A DNA stretch of 21,398 bases. It comes from CAKSQF01 sp964582375. Its GTDB lineage: Bacteria; Bacillota; Clostridia; Oscillospirales; CAG-272. The notes under the pieces are model-generated. The model was not told where the DNA came from and did no database searches. It saw only the letters and a program-made list of their open reading frames with translations. Positions 1 through 7,153 of the stretch are shown in pieces. Position 1 is the first letter of the stretch. Each line of letters begins with the position of its first letter. The translations under genes and the position numbers were made by a program. Location of the stretch: the NCBI GenBank assembly GCA_964582375.1, contig CAZORL010000026.1, positions 1 through 21,398 of the forward strand. The letters run 5' to 3'.

Positions 1-103
1 GGTGAAACAACTGCCATTATCGGCGGTACGGGTAGCGGTAAATCCACGGTTGCTTGAAAAGAAAGGTGCATACTCTGCGCTGTATTACAGCCAGTTTGCG
101 TAA
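1..103 (+). pseudogene. ABC exporter ATP-binding remnant (internal deletion scar)
   Basis: Reading from base 1, frame 1 gives GETTAIIGGTGSGKST, the Walker A region of a multidrug-type ABC exporter, and then stops at 55-57. From base 50, frame 2 gives LLEKKGAYSALYYSQFA and a TAA at 101-103, which matches the usual extreme C-terminus of such exporters (a 'KKGxYxxLYxSQF' type ending). The whole stretch between Walker A and the C-terminus, including the signature motif, Walker B and the switch His, is absent, and the two pieces are out of frame. These exporters usually come as two adjacent half-transporters. The first piece looks like one partner and the end like the other, so the missing part could span both genes. 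A real deletion or a join at a contig edge are both possible. The piece is not functional as read. Confidence 0.75.
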
Positions 104-911
104 AGCGATTTACGTGCCTATTGTATCGCGTGAGATATGGGAGCAGGCGCAATTTTTACTCGCCCAAAAGGTCAAAAAGAACGTGAGAGCCTCAAGCGGC
201 AATCCTTGCCACAGATACACGGGTCTGCTTAAATGTGGAGATTGCGGTTCAAGCTTCACCTGTAAAACAAGGCGTTGGAAAAATCATCCCGATAGATACG
301 AATATATCTGCAACGGATATCACCGCTACGGCAGAGATAACTGCTCATCACATCGCATCGATGAAGCGGAGCTTGACAGAATAATCTTCGCAGAGCTGAT
401 GGAAATAAAACAATCGGCACTCAAAAATTACAAGGCGATAGAGGCGGATGTCAAGCGGTGGAAGGCACAGAAGAATACCGCGCAGAAGAAGAAAAAAGAC
501 CTATCGGCAAGCTTGGAGCAGAGAAAAACAGACCAACAGATGATACTCTTGGAGCGTATCCGTGACCGAGAACACGCAGGAGCATACGACGAGATGCTCA
601 GACGTTGCGATGAGGATATTAAAAATCTGACAAAGCAACTCGAAGCCTTGCAAAATATCGACGAAACGGTAAAAAAGCGAAAAGCCGAGATGAGAGAGGG
701 ATTAGACCTTCTCGACCTCATCGTTGCGGACGGAGCAATCAGCAACACACATCTGCGGATGCTGATAGACGAGATAACGGTTACCGAAATAAACGGCAAA
801 ATAAATCTCTCAATAAAACTCAACGCAGACTTCCGTCAGCACATTGACTTCTACAACGATGAAGGAGATATGGTCGACAGAGCCGCGGAGTGTATCGCAA
901 TTCCGTGGTAA
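104..911 (+). pseudogene. Large serine recombinase, N-terminally truncated remnant
   Basis: This is the C-terminal half of a large serine (resolvase/invertase-type) recombinase of the kind that moves conjugative elements and prophages. After the end of the recombinase domain (VPIVSREIWEQAQ) comes a zinc beta-ribbon with Cys pairs (LKCGDCGSSF, then YICNGYHRYGRDNCSSH). Next is a long Lys/Glu-rich coiled coil, roughly the middle third, and a C-terminal segment (LRMLIDEITVTEING...) like the DUF4368 tail of this family. The N-terminal catalytic domain with its nucleophilic Ser and Arg residues, about 200-300 aa in intact members, is missing. The upstream DNA is instead the ABC exporter end. The frame is open back to base 42, and a TTG at 54 can be used as a formal start, but no ribosome site supports it. 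It is probably the relic of an excised or decayed mobile element. Confidence 0.85.
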
Positions 912-916
912 AATAA

Positions 917-974
917 TTGGCAGACACATCACCTTTGCGAATAAAAAATTCGTGAGAGGTGATGCGTCTGCCAA
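917..974. repeat. Long near-perfect inverted repeat (hairpin) after the recombinase relic
   Basis: The arms TTGGCAGAC-A-CATCACCT and the complement of AGGTGATG-C-GTCTGCCAA pair over 9 and then 8 bases with one mismatch between them. Two further pairs, a short mismatch or bulge and five more pairs follow, closing on an AAAAA loop at 943-947. Six T residues follow on the plus strand (978-983), so it could end transcription from the recombinase relic. The stem is longer than an ordinary terminator. The outer arm shares the 11 bases TTGGCAGACGC with the D-arm of the neighbouring tRNA-Leu(CAG). Confidence 0.8.
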
Positions 975-990
975 GACTTTTTTGAAAGAG

Positions 991-1024
991 AAAAGCCTCG
1001 AAAACGTAGTGTTTTCAAGGCTTT
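991..1024 (-). terminator. Rho-independent terminator of the tRNA-Leu pair
   Basis: Read on the minus strand, directly after the CCA end of tRNA-Leu(CAG), AAGCCT-T-GAAAAC and GTTTTC-G-AGGCTT pair around a five-base loop (1006-1010). A T-rich run follows. The distance to the tRNA 3' end is only about four bases. Confidence 0.8.
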
Positions 1025-1027
1025 CGG

Positions 1028-1114
1028 TGGTGCGGGCAACAGGACTTGAACCTGCACAGCCTTGCGACCATAAGAACCTGAATCTTACGCGTCTGCCAAT
1101 TCCGCCACGCCCGC
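1028..1114 (-). tRNA. tRNA-Leu (anticodon CAG)
   Basis: The minus strand folds as an 87-base class II tRNA with encoded CCA. The acceptor stem is GCGGGCG/TGCCCGC with discriminator A. The D-arm contains GCGGAATTGGCAGACGC. The anticodon stem TAAGA/TCTTA encloses the loop TTCAGGT, giving anticodon CAG. A long variable arm (TGGTCGCAAGGCTG) and a T-arm with GGTTCAAGTCC follow. It abuts the next tRNA with no spacer and shares its promoter. Confidence 0.95.
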
Positions 1115-1199
1115 TGGTGCGAGAAACGGGACTTGAACCCGTACGGTGTAAACCACACGCCCCTCAAACGTGCGCGTCTGCCAGTTCCGCCACTCTCGC
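1115..1199 (-). tRNA. tRNA-Leu (anticodon GAG)
   Basis: The minus strand folds as an 85-base class II tRNA with encoded CCA. The acceptor stem is GCGAGAG/TTCTCGC and the D-arm is GCGGAACTGGCAGACGC. The anticodon stem CACGT/GCGTG encloses the loop TTGAGGG, giving anticodon GAG. A long variable arm and a GGTTCAAGTCC T-arm follow. It is the promoter-proximal member of the pair, and its CCA touches the first base of tRNA-Leu(CAG). Confidence 0.95.
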
Positions 1200-1229
1200 A
1201 TATCGGTCGATCTGACCGTTAACGTATAT

Positions 1230-1257
1230 ATTATACTTATATTTTCGGATTTGTCAA
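1230..1257 (-). promoter_or_regulatory. Sigma-A-type promoter for the tRNA-Leu pair
   Basis: The minus strand reads TTGACA (1257-1252), a 16-base spacer, then TATAAT (1235-1230). This is a consensus pair about 30 bases before the 5' end of tRNA-Leu(GAG). Confidence 0.85.
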
Positions 1258-1296
1258 TAGATTTTCGAAAAATTACCGAAAAATATTTTCATGGAC

Positions 1297-1325
1297 TTGA
1301 CAATCGTTGAAAAGTATGATAAAAT
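1297..1325 (+). promoter_or_regulatory. Sigma-A-type promoter for thyX
   Basis: TTGACA at 1297-1302, a 17-base spacer and TAAAAT at 1320-1325 lie 35 bases before the thyX start codon. It is divergent from the tRNA promoter, with about 40 bases between their -35 boxes. Confidence 0.85.
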
Positions 1326-1360
1326 TACAAAAGAACATACGACCGAAAGGAATTTACATA

Positions 1361-2119
1361 ATGAAAGTTGAGCTTATCACATACACACCCGATGCGGACA
1401 AATTAGTTGCCGCCGCCGCAAAGCTTTGCTACGCCAAAAGCGACATTGACACGCTGATGGACAAGCTGACGCCCGATCGTGTCGAGAGCTTTTTGAAGCT
1501 TCTCGGAGATCTCGGTCACGAATCGCCGATCGAGCATGCGTCCTTCACATTCGGCATTGAGGGGGTATCGCGTACCCTGCTTGCACAGCTGACACGCCAC
1601 CGCATAGCGTCATTTTCGGTTCAAAGTCAGCGATATGTTGAAAAATCGGGGTTTGAATACATCACACCGCCCGAGATCGCCGCGATTCCCGAGGCAAAAG
1701 CGATATACGACGACATGATGGCGCGCGATGCCGAGGCTTACGACGCCCTTCGCGAGATACTTGTCAAAAAGCACACCGAAACATTTATTTCGGAAGGAAT
1801 GAGTCCGGACGCCGCCGAGAAAGCTGCGGGCAAGAAAGCCAACGAGGATGCGCGCTTTGTCCTGCCGAACTCCTGTGACACACGCATCATAATGACGATG
1901 AACACGCGCTCGCTCTACAATTTCTTCAAACTTCGTTGCTGTAACCGTGCGCAGTGGGAGATCCGCGAACTTGCCACCGAGATGCTCCGTCTGTGTCGCA
2001 CCGCCGCTCCCCTGCTCTTTGCCGGTGCGGGTCCCGCCTGCTTCAAGGGCGGATGCTCGGAGGGCACAATGTCTTGCGGTAAGGCAAAAGAGGTCAGGGA
2101 AAGATTTGCAAATATTTGA
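1361..2119 (+). CDS. thyX: FAD-dependent thymidylate synthase ThyX
   Basis: ThyX makes dTMP from dUMP in the cytoplasm, using methylene-tetrahydrofolate as carbon donor and reduced FAD as reductant. The product is 252 aa, a normal length. The diagnostic RHRX7S motif is present as RHRIASFSVQSQR (residues 79-91). The C-terminal dUMP/FAD-binding region RFVLPNSCDTRIIMTMNTRS is also typical. The start at 1361 is chosen because AAAGGA lies a suitable distance upstream and because the promoter ends at 1325; an in-frame upstream ATG at 1307 would fall inside the promoter. The gene stands alone between the tRNAs and a convergent terminator. FolD, encoded near the right end, supplies and interconverts the same folate pool. 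No thyA is seen in the window. Confidence 0.97.
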   Translation: MKVELITYTPDADKLVAAAAKLCYAKSDIDTLMDKLTPDRVESFLKLLGDLGHESPIEHASFTFGIEGVSRTLLAQLTRHRIASFSVQSQRYVEKSGFEYITPPEIAAIPEAKAIYDDMMARDAEAYDALREILVKKHTETFISEGMSPDAAEKAAGKKANEDARFVLPNSCDTRIIMTMNTRSLYNFFKLRCCNRAQWEIRELATEMLRLCRTAAPLLFAGAGPACFKGGCSEGTMSCGKAKEVRERFANI

Positions 2120-2134
2120 TACGACTCATATTTC

Positions 2135-2175
2135 AAAACATCGCTCTCAAGCAGTTGCATGAGAGCGATGTTTTT
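2135..2175. terminator. Bidirectional terminator between thyX and the CotH operon
   Basis: AACATCGCTCTCA (2137-2149) pairs perfectly with TGAGAGCGATGTT (2160-2172), a 13-base stem with a 10-base loop. T residues follow on the plus strand, and the complement of the AAAA at 2135-2138 follows on the minus strand. It can therefore end both convergent transcripts. Confidence 0.9.
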
Positions 2176-2179
2176 ATAT

Positions 2180-4705
2180 TTATTTCTTCTTTTTGCCGAG
2201 GACGACTGCAAGAACTGCAGCGGCGGCTATTATCAGGGCGGCTGCCGTACCGATGATTATTATGATCGTTGCGGAGGATTTTTCGGTCTTATCCGTATTA
2301 TTATCTCCGCCGTTATCGGTCGTTATCGGTGCTGTTGTCGATGGTTTGGTCGTTATCGGCTCTGTGGTTGTATTTGGTTTTGCTGTTGTAACGTCGGGTG
2401 CAGTCGGTATTGTCTGTCCCTCAGTCGTGATGGTTGGCGTAGTCGTCGGTGTTGTCGCTGTCGTGATCGGCTCGGTCGATGTGATCGGTTGTGTCGATGT
2501 GGACGGTCTTATCGTGGTGATCGGGGTTGTCGTTGTTGTTGCGGTGGTCGTTGTCGTGACATCGGGGACGGTCGGTTTCGGGGTCACCTTTCTCTCGGTA
2601 TGATCGGGGAAAAGCTCGTTTCTCTGCCATGAATACGAGAGATAGGTATTCGAGAGCACCATATAGGATGTGCCCGCCTTATATATACCCGTGCCGTTGC
2701 TCCAGCCCACCTGCGTATAGCCGTCCTCTTTTGCGGTCGTTGCGGGAAGTGTGATACTGCCGCCGCGCTTGACGGTCTGCGGAGCTTGACCCTGCACTCT
2801 CACCACTACCTGATCGGACGTGGGATTTTTACCCGATCTTGCGCGGACGGTAAGGTAGGTCGTTCTATAGTAGTTATCATCCCAGTTGATGCCGATGATA
2901 TAGATCGTATTGACAGCACCCTCGGTAAGGTCGAGTGCCGATACGGGTATCTCGAAATGTGCGGGGGTTTCCTCGGTGAAGGTAACCCTTTCGCCGATCA
3001 TTTTACCGTTGACATACAGCTCGAGATATCTATGCGAGATATGTGCGGTGGTGACATCGAGGGTAAGGCTCTTTGTGTTCTTGGTCGATATCATATAATC
3101 GGCAGGATATTCGCCGACGGTGAGGTGATCGGCATCGAGTGTCGAGCCACCCGAATATTTGAGTGTCGTATAAAGTCTGTCCGAGCATTCTGCGCCGCAC
3201 CCTTCGATATTAGGGGCACGGAGTGCGAACTGCTTATCGAGCCAAGAAATACGAGTCTTCATCCAATTATAGAGGGTCTTATATTCGCTCTCGAAGTCGA
3301 TACAGCGTTTATGCTTCATATACCAGTTGATCGGCATACCGAACTTTTTGCTGTCTCTATCGGTCGCCTCTTTGATATAATCGTGATATGCGGGCATCAT
3401 ATCCATCATTTCTTCGACATAGGGACGGATCTCGAACCAGCGATCAGCCGCATATGCGACATAGGCAGGATCGCCGCAAAGCTCGTTCCACCACTCGGCT
3501 CTGCCCATATAGAACCAGCTCTCGGGCGAATACCAGCCCTCTTGGAGGGTGACCTGATTGCCGCATCCGCCATCGAAGTCCCAGCACGGTCCGAAATAGA
3601 TCTTACCGTCCATGATATAGAGGTAGATGGAAAGTGCGCCGAACTCTATGTTTTTGAACAGGTTGAAGATCAAGAAATAATCGACAAGCGACGCAACATC
3701 GACGAACTCACTGTAATGTCTGCCGTCGGATGTGCAGAAGGTCGGGCTGTATATTGCCTCCTCGAAATCATTGAGAAGTCCCTTAACATAGGAGAGCATT
3801 TTGGTGTTTGTATCGAGTGCCTCGGGGCTGTCAAGCTGCATCGGTTTGCCGTGGGAGGTATAGAATTTGGTCGTATCGCCGTCCATACGGCCATCGTACT
3901 CGATGAGGTAGCCGGTATTGATATTCCACTTTGAAGTATCATAATAATCGGCGATCTTATAATTCTTATATTTGCCCGAGGTGATCCACGCAAGATTTGA
4001 GACCATTTCCTCCTCGAGTGCGTCCGCCGCCTTTTTATCAAGCCCTTCGGCATTCGCTATCGCTTTTGCGACCTCCTCGGCACGATCCTCCCAATCGGGG
4101 ATATTCACGCGATCCTTGGCGATCTTCACGCTCTCGCAGAGGGTATAGATACCTCTGTATTCACCGTTCAGGTAGACCTCGACCCATCTCGACTGAGTAT
4201 AGGTAAGTCCCATCCTTGCAGAGAGATCGTATGTGAGCTTATTGCGCATATTGGTGACATCGTAGAAATTCGCGATGAGCACCCAATGCTTGCTCTTGCC
4301 CATTCCGAGCATATCGGCTTTTTTATCGAGTTTGATCTTATAGGAATACTTTTTTCCTTCGCCGAGACGGTCGGGGGTAGTTTCAAAGGTCGAGTTGCCG
4401 CGACAGCGGATCTCTATCTTGCCGGGATTATCAACATAATCGTTATCATAGCCGGTCATGCTTTTCGGAACGGTCATTGACAGCTTACCCGATTTATAGG
4501 TCTTGGTCTCGACGATCTTGCCGTCATCGGTAGTCAGATAGATCGACGGCAGCTCTTCATCAAGCAGATCCGACACGGCAGATGCAAGCGGATCGACAGC
4601 TGTCGGTGCTTTGGTCATTGCGGTCGATGCAAGGGTCGGCAGAAGAAGTGCCGTGAGCAGGAGAGTACAAAGAAGTCGGATGATGATTGCTGTTGCTTTT
4701 TTCAT
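2180..4705 (-). CDS. Secreted membrane-anchored CotH-family kinase, paralog 4 (long Thr-rich stalk)
   Basis: This is the last gene of the operon (841 aa). CotH proteins have an atypical kinase fold; Bacillus CotH phosphorylates spore coat proteins. A signal peptide (MKKATAII..., hydrophobic to about residue 28) leads into the CotH body, with CRGNST near 101, YSYKIKLD near 120, W-LIANF-D-T-MRNKL near 142, GYLIEYD near 265 and FGPCWDFDGG near 371. A beta-rich domain (about 517-622) and an InlB-like repeat (DGYTQVGWSNG...) follow. Then come about 95 residues very rich in Thr and Pro, one transmembrane helix (about 811-836) and a KKKK tail. The ATG at 4705 is preferred to a GTG nine bases upstream because GGAAAG lies 11 bases before it. 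There is no LPXTG, so anchoring is by the helix. Kinase activity and substrates are inferred from the family only. Confidence 0.92.
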   Translation of the reverse strand: MKKATAIIIRLLCTLLLTALLLPTLASTAMTKAPTAVDPLASAVSDLLDEELPSIYLTTDDGKIVETKTYKSGKLSMTVPKSMTGYDNDYVDNPGKIEIRCRGNSTFETTPDRLGEGKKYSYKIKLDKKADMLGMGKSKHWVLIANFYDVTNMRNKLTYDLSARMGLTYTQSRWVEVYLNGEYRGIYTLCESVKIAKDRVNIPDWEDRAEEVAKAIANAEGLDKKAADALEEEMVSNLAWITSGKYKNYKIADYYDTSKWNINTGYLIEYDGRMDGDTTKFYTSHGKPMQLDSPEALDTNTKMLSYVKGLLNDFEEAIYSPTFCTSDGRHYSEFVDVASLVDYFLIFNLFKNIEFGALSIYLYIMDGKIYFGPCWDFDGGCGNQVTLQEGWYSPESWFYMGRAEWWNELCGDPAYVAYAADRWFEIRPYVEEMMDMMPAYHDYIKEATDRDSKKFGMPINWYMKHKRCIDFESEYKTLYNWMKTRISWLDKQFALRAPNIEGCGAECSDRLYTTLKYSGGSTLDADHLTVGEYPADYMISTKNTKSLTLDVTTAHISHRYLELYVNGKMIGERVTFTEETPAHFEIPVSALDLTEGAVNTIYIIGINWDDNYYRTTYLTVRARSGKNPTSDQVVVRVQGQAPQTVKRGGSITLPATTAKEDGYTQVGWSNGTGIYKAGTSYMVLSNTYLSYSWQRNELFPDHTERKVTPKPTVPDVTTTTTATTTTTPITTIRPSTSTQPITSTEPITTATTPTTTPTITTEGQTIPTAPDVTTAKPNTTTEPITTKPSTTAPITTDNGGDNNTDKTEKSSATIIIIIGTAAALIIAAAAVLAVVLGKKKK
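2290..2600. repeat. Low-complexity Thr/Pro-coding tract of paralog 4
   Basis: Short imperfect repeats such as GGTCGTTATCGG and runs of GTTGTCGTTGTT encode, on the minus strand, the Thr-rich stalk (TTTTTATTTTTPITT and related). Units are degenerate and in frame. This is coding DNA, not a CRISPR array. Confidence 0.8.
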
Positions 4706-4757
4706 AGATATCACATCTTTCCGTAAATTTTACAGGATCTTTTGATTTTTGAATGCA

Positions 4758-7133
4758 TCAATAGTCTTTTCTGCCAATGAATGCCGCCGCTCCGACTATT
4801 GCGAGCAGTACGACGCCGCAGACGATTATTACCATCGCAAATCGTGTATCGCTGTCGAGCTTATCTGTCTGATCTATCGGGTAAGGCTCAAATTTGTCGG
4901 TCGTTGTCGGTACGGTTGTGGCTGGCGGTGCGGTCGTTATCGGTGTTATCTCGGTTGTTGTCGGCGGCTCTGTCGTGATCGGAGGTTCGATCGTTGGCGG
5001 AACTGTCGGCGGTTCGGGCGGCAACTCGATCTCGCGCGGCGTATCCGGGTAAAGATCGGTGCGCTCGAGCAGGATGCTGTACCTGACATTGCCGTCTGCG
5101 GTGACCTCACTGCCTGCGGCAAATATGTTCTCACCATCCGTCCATCCGAGTACCATGTAGCCTTCATAGGTCGGCTCAGCTATCTCGGGAAGGGTCAGTT
5201 TTGTGCCGTTTTCGAGATAAGCAACCCCTGCGCCGTCTATCCTTACAAGCGACTTATTGTCAGCGGAGATATCTCCGCCGACTGCGGCGAGGGTGATATA
5301 CGTGTTTCTGTAGTAATCGCCGTTTGCCTTTTTGCCCATCGCGCGGATGACATTCATCGCACCCTGCGAGAGATCGAGATCGGCAACATCGAGCGTGATC
5401 ACGGCGGGTGTGCCTTTTGCGATATCATACTCGCCGATCTTTCTGCCGTTTATGTACAGTTCGATCGACTTTTGCGTCGTATGTTTTGTTTCAACTGTAA
5501 GGGTGAGCGATCCCGCGCCTGACGAGGAAATGATATAATCGGCATATGCACCGAGCAGAGTCCCATCAAACTCGGCAACATCTCCCGAGAGCGTCATATC
5601 CATCTTTGCCGATGTTACGGGTCCTGAGTTCTCTATATTCGGCTCTCTTGACGCCATTGTGGTATCGAGCCACTCAACACGACCGTCGAGCCATGTGCAA
5701 AGTGCCTCGTATTCTTTATCGAAGCTCTTGACTATCTCCTTGGTGATATACCAGTTATACGGTCTGTTTTGCTTGAAGTTAGGTTGGGATTCCTCATAAA
5801 TGTACTTATAATATATCTCGGTCGATGCGAGCATGTCATCGACAAGTGGGCGTATCTCAAACCAGCGAGAGACGACACGTGTCTGATAGAGCGGATCGGC
5901 GCAAAGCTTTTTCCACCACTCGCCGTGGTCAGAGGTCATCATCCAGCCGTCAGTGCCCATATGTGCCTTATAGAGCGTGACCTGATTGCCGCTTGAACAG
6001 TCAATATCCCAGCACGGTCCGAAATAGATCTTGCCGCCCTCGATATACATAAAAATCGAGAGGTAGCCGAACTCGGTGTTCTTGAACAGCTCATTGAGCA
6101 GAAAATAATCAACAAGCGAGTTATAATCAACAAATTCGCTGTAATGCCGTCCGTCATCGGTACAGTAATTCGGGCTGTATATCGCCTCCTCAAAGGCGTC
6201 GAAAAGACCTTTTACGAATTTTACCATTTCGTCGTTTGTTCCGACTGCGGTCGGCTTCACGATCTCGATCGGCTTATCGTGTGCGGTTCTGAATTTCACG
6301 CCGTCGCCGTCGAGCCGTTTATCGTATTCGATGATGTATCCCGAATCGAACCTCAGCCCCGATATATCGTAATATTCGGAGACTGTATAGTCTTCGAATG
6401 TGCCCGACGAAAGCCACGACAGATCGTTCTGCATACGCTCGATCAGCGCATCTGTGTCGGTATCCGACATGCCGTTTCCGCGTGCGATGGCTTTTGCGGC
6501 TTTTTTGGCGATATCGTTCCAATCGGTTATATCGACCCTGCCCTCCTCGACTCGAATGCTTTCGACGAGCGAATAAAGTCCGCGATACTCGCCGTTCATA
6601 TAAACGACTACCCATCTCGACTGCGAATATGGCATTCCGAGCATACCCGAGAGGTCATAGGTAAGTTTATTGCGCATTGAGGTCATGTCGAAGATGTTCG
6701 CGATCAGTGCCCAATGTCGGCTTTCACCCATCCCGAGCAGATCGACCTTTTCGTCAAGTCTTATCTTATACGAATACTTGCCCGTCCTTGCGGCGGTCTT
6801 ATTGAGGTCATAGGATGTGTTTCCCCGACATTTGATGGTGACTCTGCCACCCTCACCGCCGGTGTATGTATTTTGGCAGTCGGCAAAGCGGTCGGTCAGC
6901 GTCATGAGCATGGACGCACCCTCGTATTCTTTTTTCGTGACCGCCGCCCCACTGTCGGTAGTGATATCGATCCGTGGAAGTGCCTCTCCATCGGGGACGA
7001 GCTGCACTTCCGAGGTCTCGGGGGTCGCGTAAACTATCATCGAGGGGATGCAGAGGAGCATCGAGAGGGCAAGAAGTGTCGAGAGGACTATTTTGATGTT
7101 TTTAGGCAAAGTAACCATTTTATGTCCGAACAT
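4758..7133 (-). CDS. Secreted membrane-anchored CotH-family kinase, paralog 3 (Pro/Thr stalk)
   Basis: A 791 aa paralog of its neighbours. A signal peptide (hydrophobic 14-36, likely cut after VYA) precedes the CotH body: CRGNTSY near 102, YSYKIRLDEK near 120, W-LIANIFD-TSMRNKL near 141, GYIIEYDKR near 265 and FGPCWDIDCSSGNQ near 371. It has WDID where the other three have WDFD; the two acidic residues are kept. A beta-rich domain (about 508-615) and an InlB-like repeat (YEGYMVLGWTDGENIFAAGSE) come next. The stalk (about 704-750) has at least six Pro-Pro steps alternating with Thr-Thr. A transmembrane helix (about 765-786) and a GRKDY tail end it. ATG at 7133 has AAGGA eight bases upstream. 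The gap to the upstream paralog is 20 bases and to the downstream one 52 bases, so it is co-transcribed. Confidence 0.93.
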   Translation of the reverse strand: MFGHKMVTLPKNIKIVLSTLLALSMLLCIPSMIVYATPETSEVQLVPDGEALPRIDITTDSGAAVTKKEYEGASMLMTLTDRFADCQNTYTGGEGGRVTIKCRGNTSYDLNKTAARTGKYSYKIRLDEKVDLLGMGESRHWALIANIFDMTSMRNKLTYDLSGMLGMPYSQSRWVVVYMNGEYRGLYSLVESIRVEEGRVDITDWNDIAKKAAKAIARGNGMSDTDTDALIERMQNDLSWLSSGTFEDYTVSEYYDISGLRFDSGYIIEYDKRLDGDGVKFRTAHDKPIEIVKPTAVGTNDEMVKFVKGLFDAFEEAIYSPNYCTDDGRHYSEFVDYNSLVDYFLLNELFKNTEFGYLSIFMYIEGGKIYFGPCWDIDCSSGNQVTLYKAHMGTDGWMMTSDHGEWWKKLCADPLYQTRVVSRWFEIRPLVDDMLASTEIYYKYIYEESQPNFKQNRPYNWYITKEIVKSFDKEYEALCTWLDGRVEWLDTTMASREPNIENSGPVTSAKMDMTLSGDVAEFDGTLLGAYADYIISSSGAGSLTLTVETKHTTQKSIELYINGRKIGEYDIAKGTPAVITLDVADLDLSQGAMNVIRAMGKKANGDYYRNTYITLAAVGGDISADNKSLVRIDGAGVAYLENGTKLTLPEIAEPTYEGYMVLGWTDGENIFAAGSEVTADGNVRYSILLERTDLYPDTPREIELPPEPPTVPPTIEPPITTEPPTTTEITPITTAPPATTVPTTTDKFEPYPIDQTDKLDSDTRFAMVIIVCGVVLLAIVGAAAFIGRKDY

Positions 7134-7153
7134 TTTAATTATCCTTGCTGTTT

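Noticed and set aside
844..1215. 123 aa frame running over the hairpin and tRNAs
   Set aside because: Most of it is the antisense of two tRNA-Leu genes.
2290..2600. Repeat tract considered as a CRISPR array
   Set aside because: Units are short, degenerate, without unique spacers, and in frame with the stalk coding sequence.
2159..2632. 157 aa Cys/Arg/Gly-rich frame over the Thr stalk
   Set aside because: It arises from reading the Thr-coding repeats on the wrong strand and starts inside the terminator.
2786..3934. 382 aa plus-strand open frame opposite CotH paralog 4
   Set aside because: It is the antisense of conserved CotH coding sequence. Similar Cys/Gly/Asp-rich open frames lie opposite every paralog, which follows from codon choice rather than selection. 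It has no ribosome site or family motif.
2180..4705. Sortase anchoring of the CotH paralogs
   Set aside because: No LPXTG or similar motif precedes the C-terminal helix in any of the four. The stalks run straight into the membrane segment.
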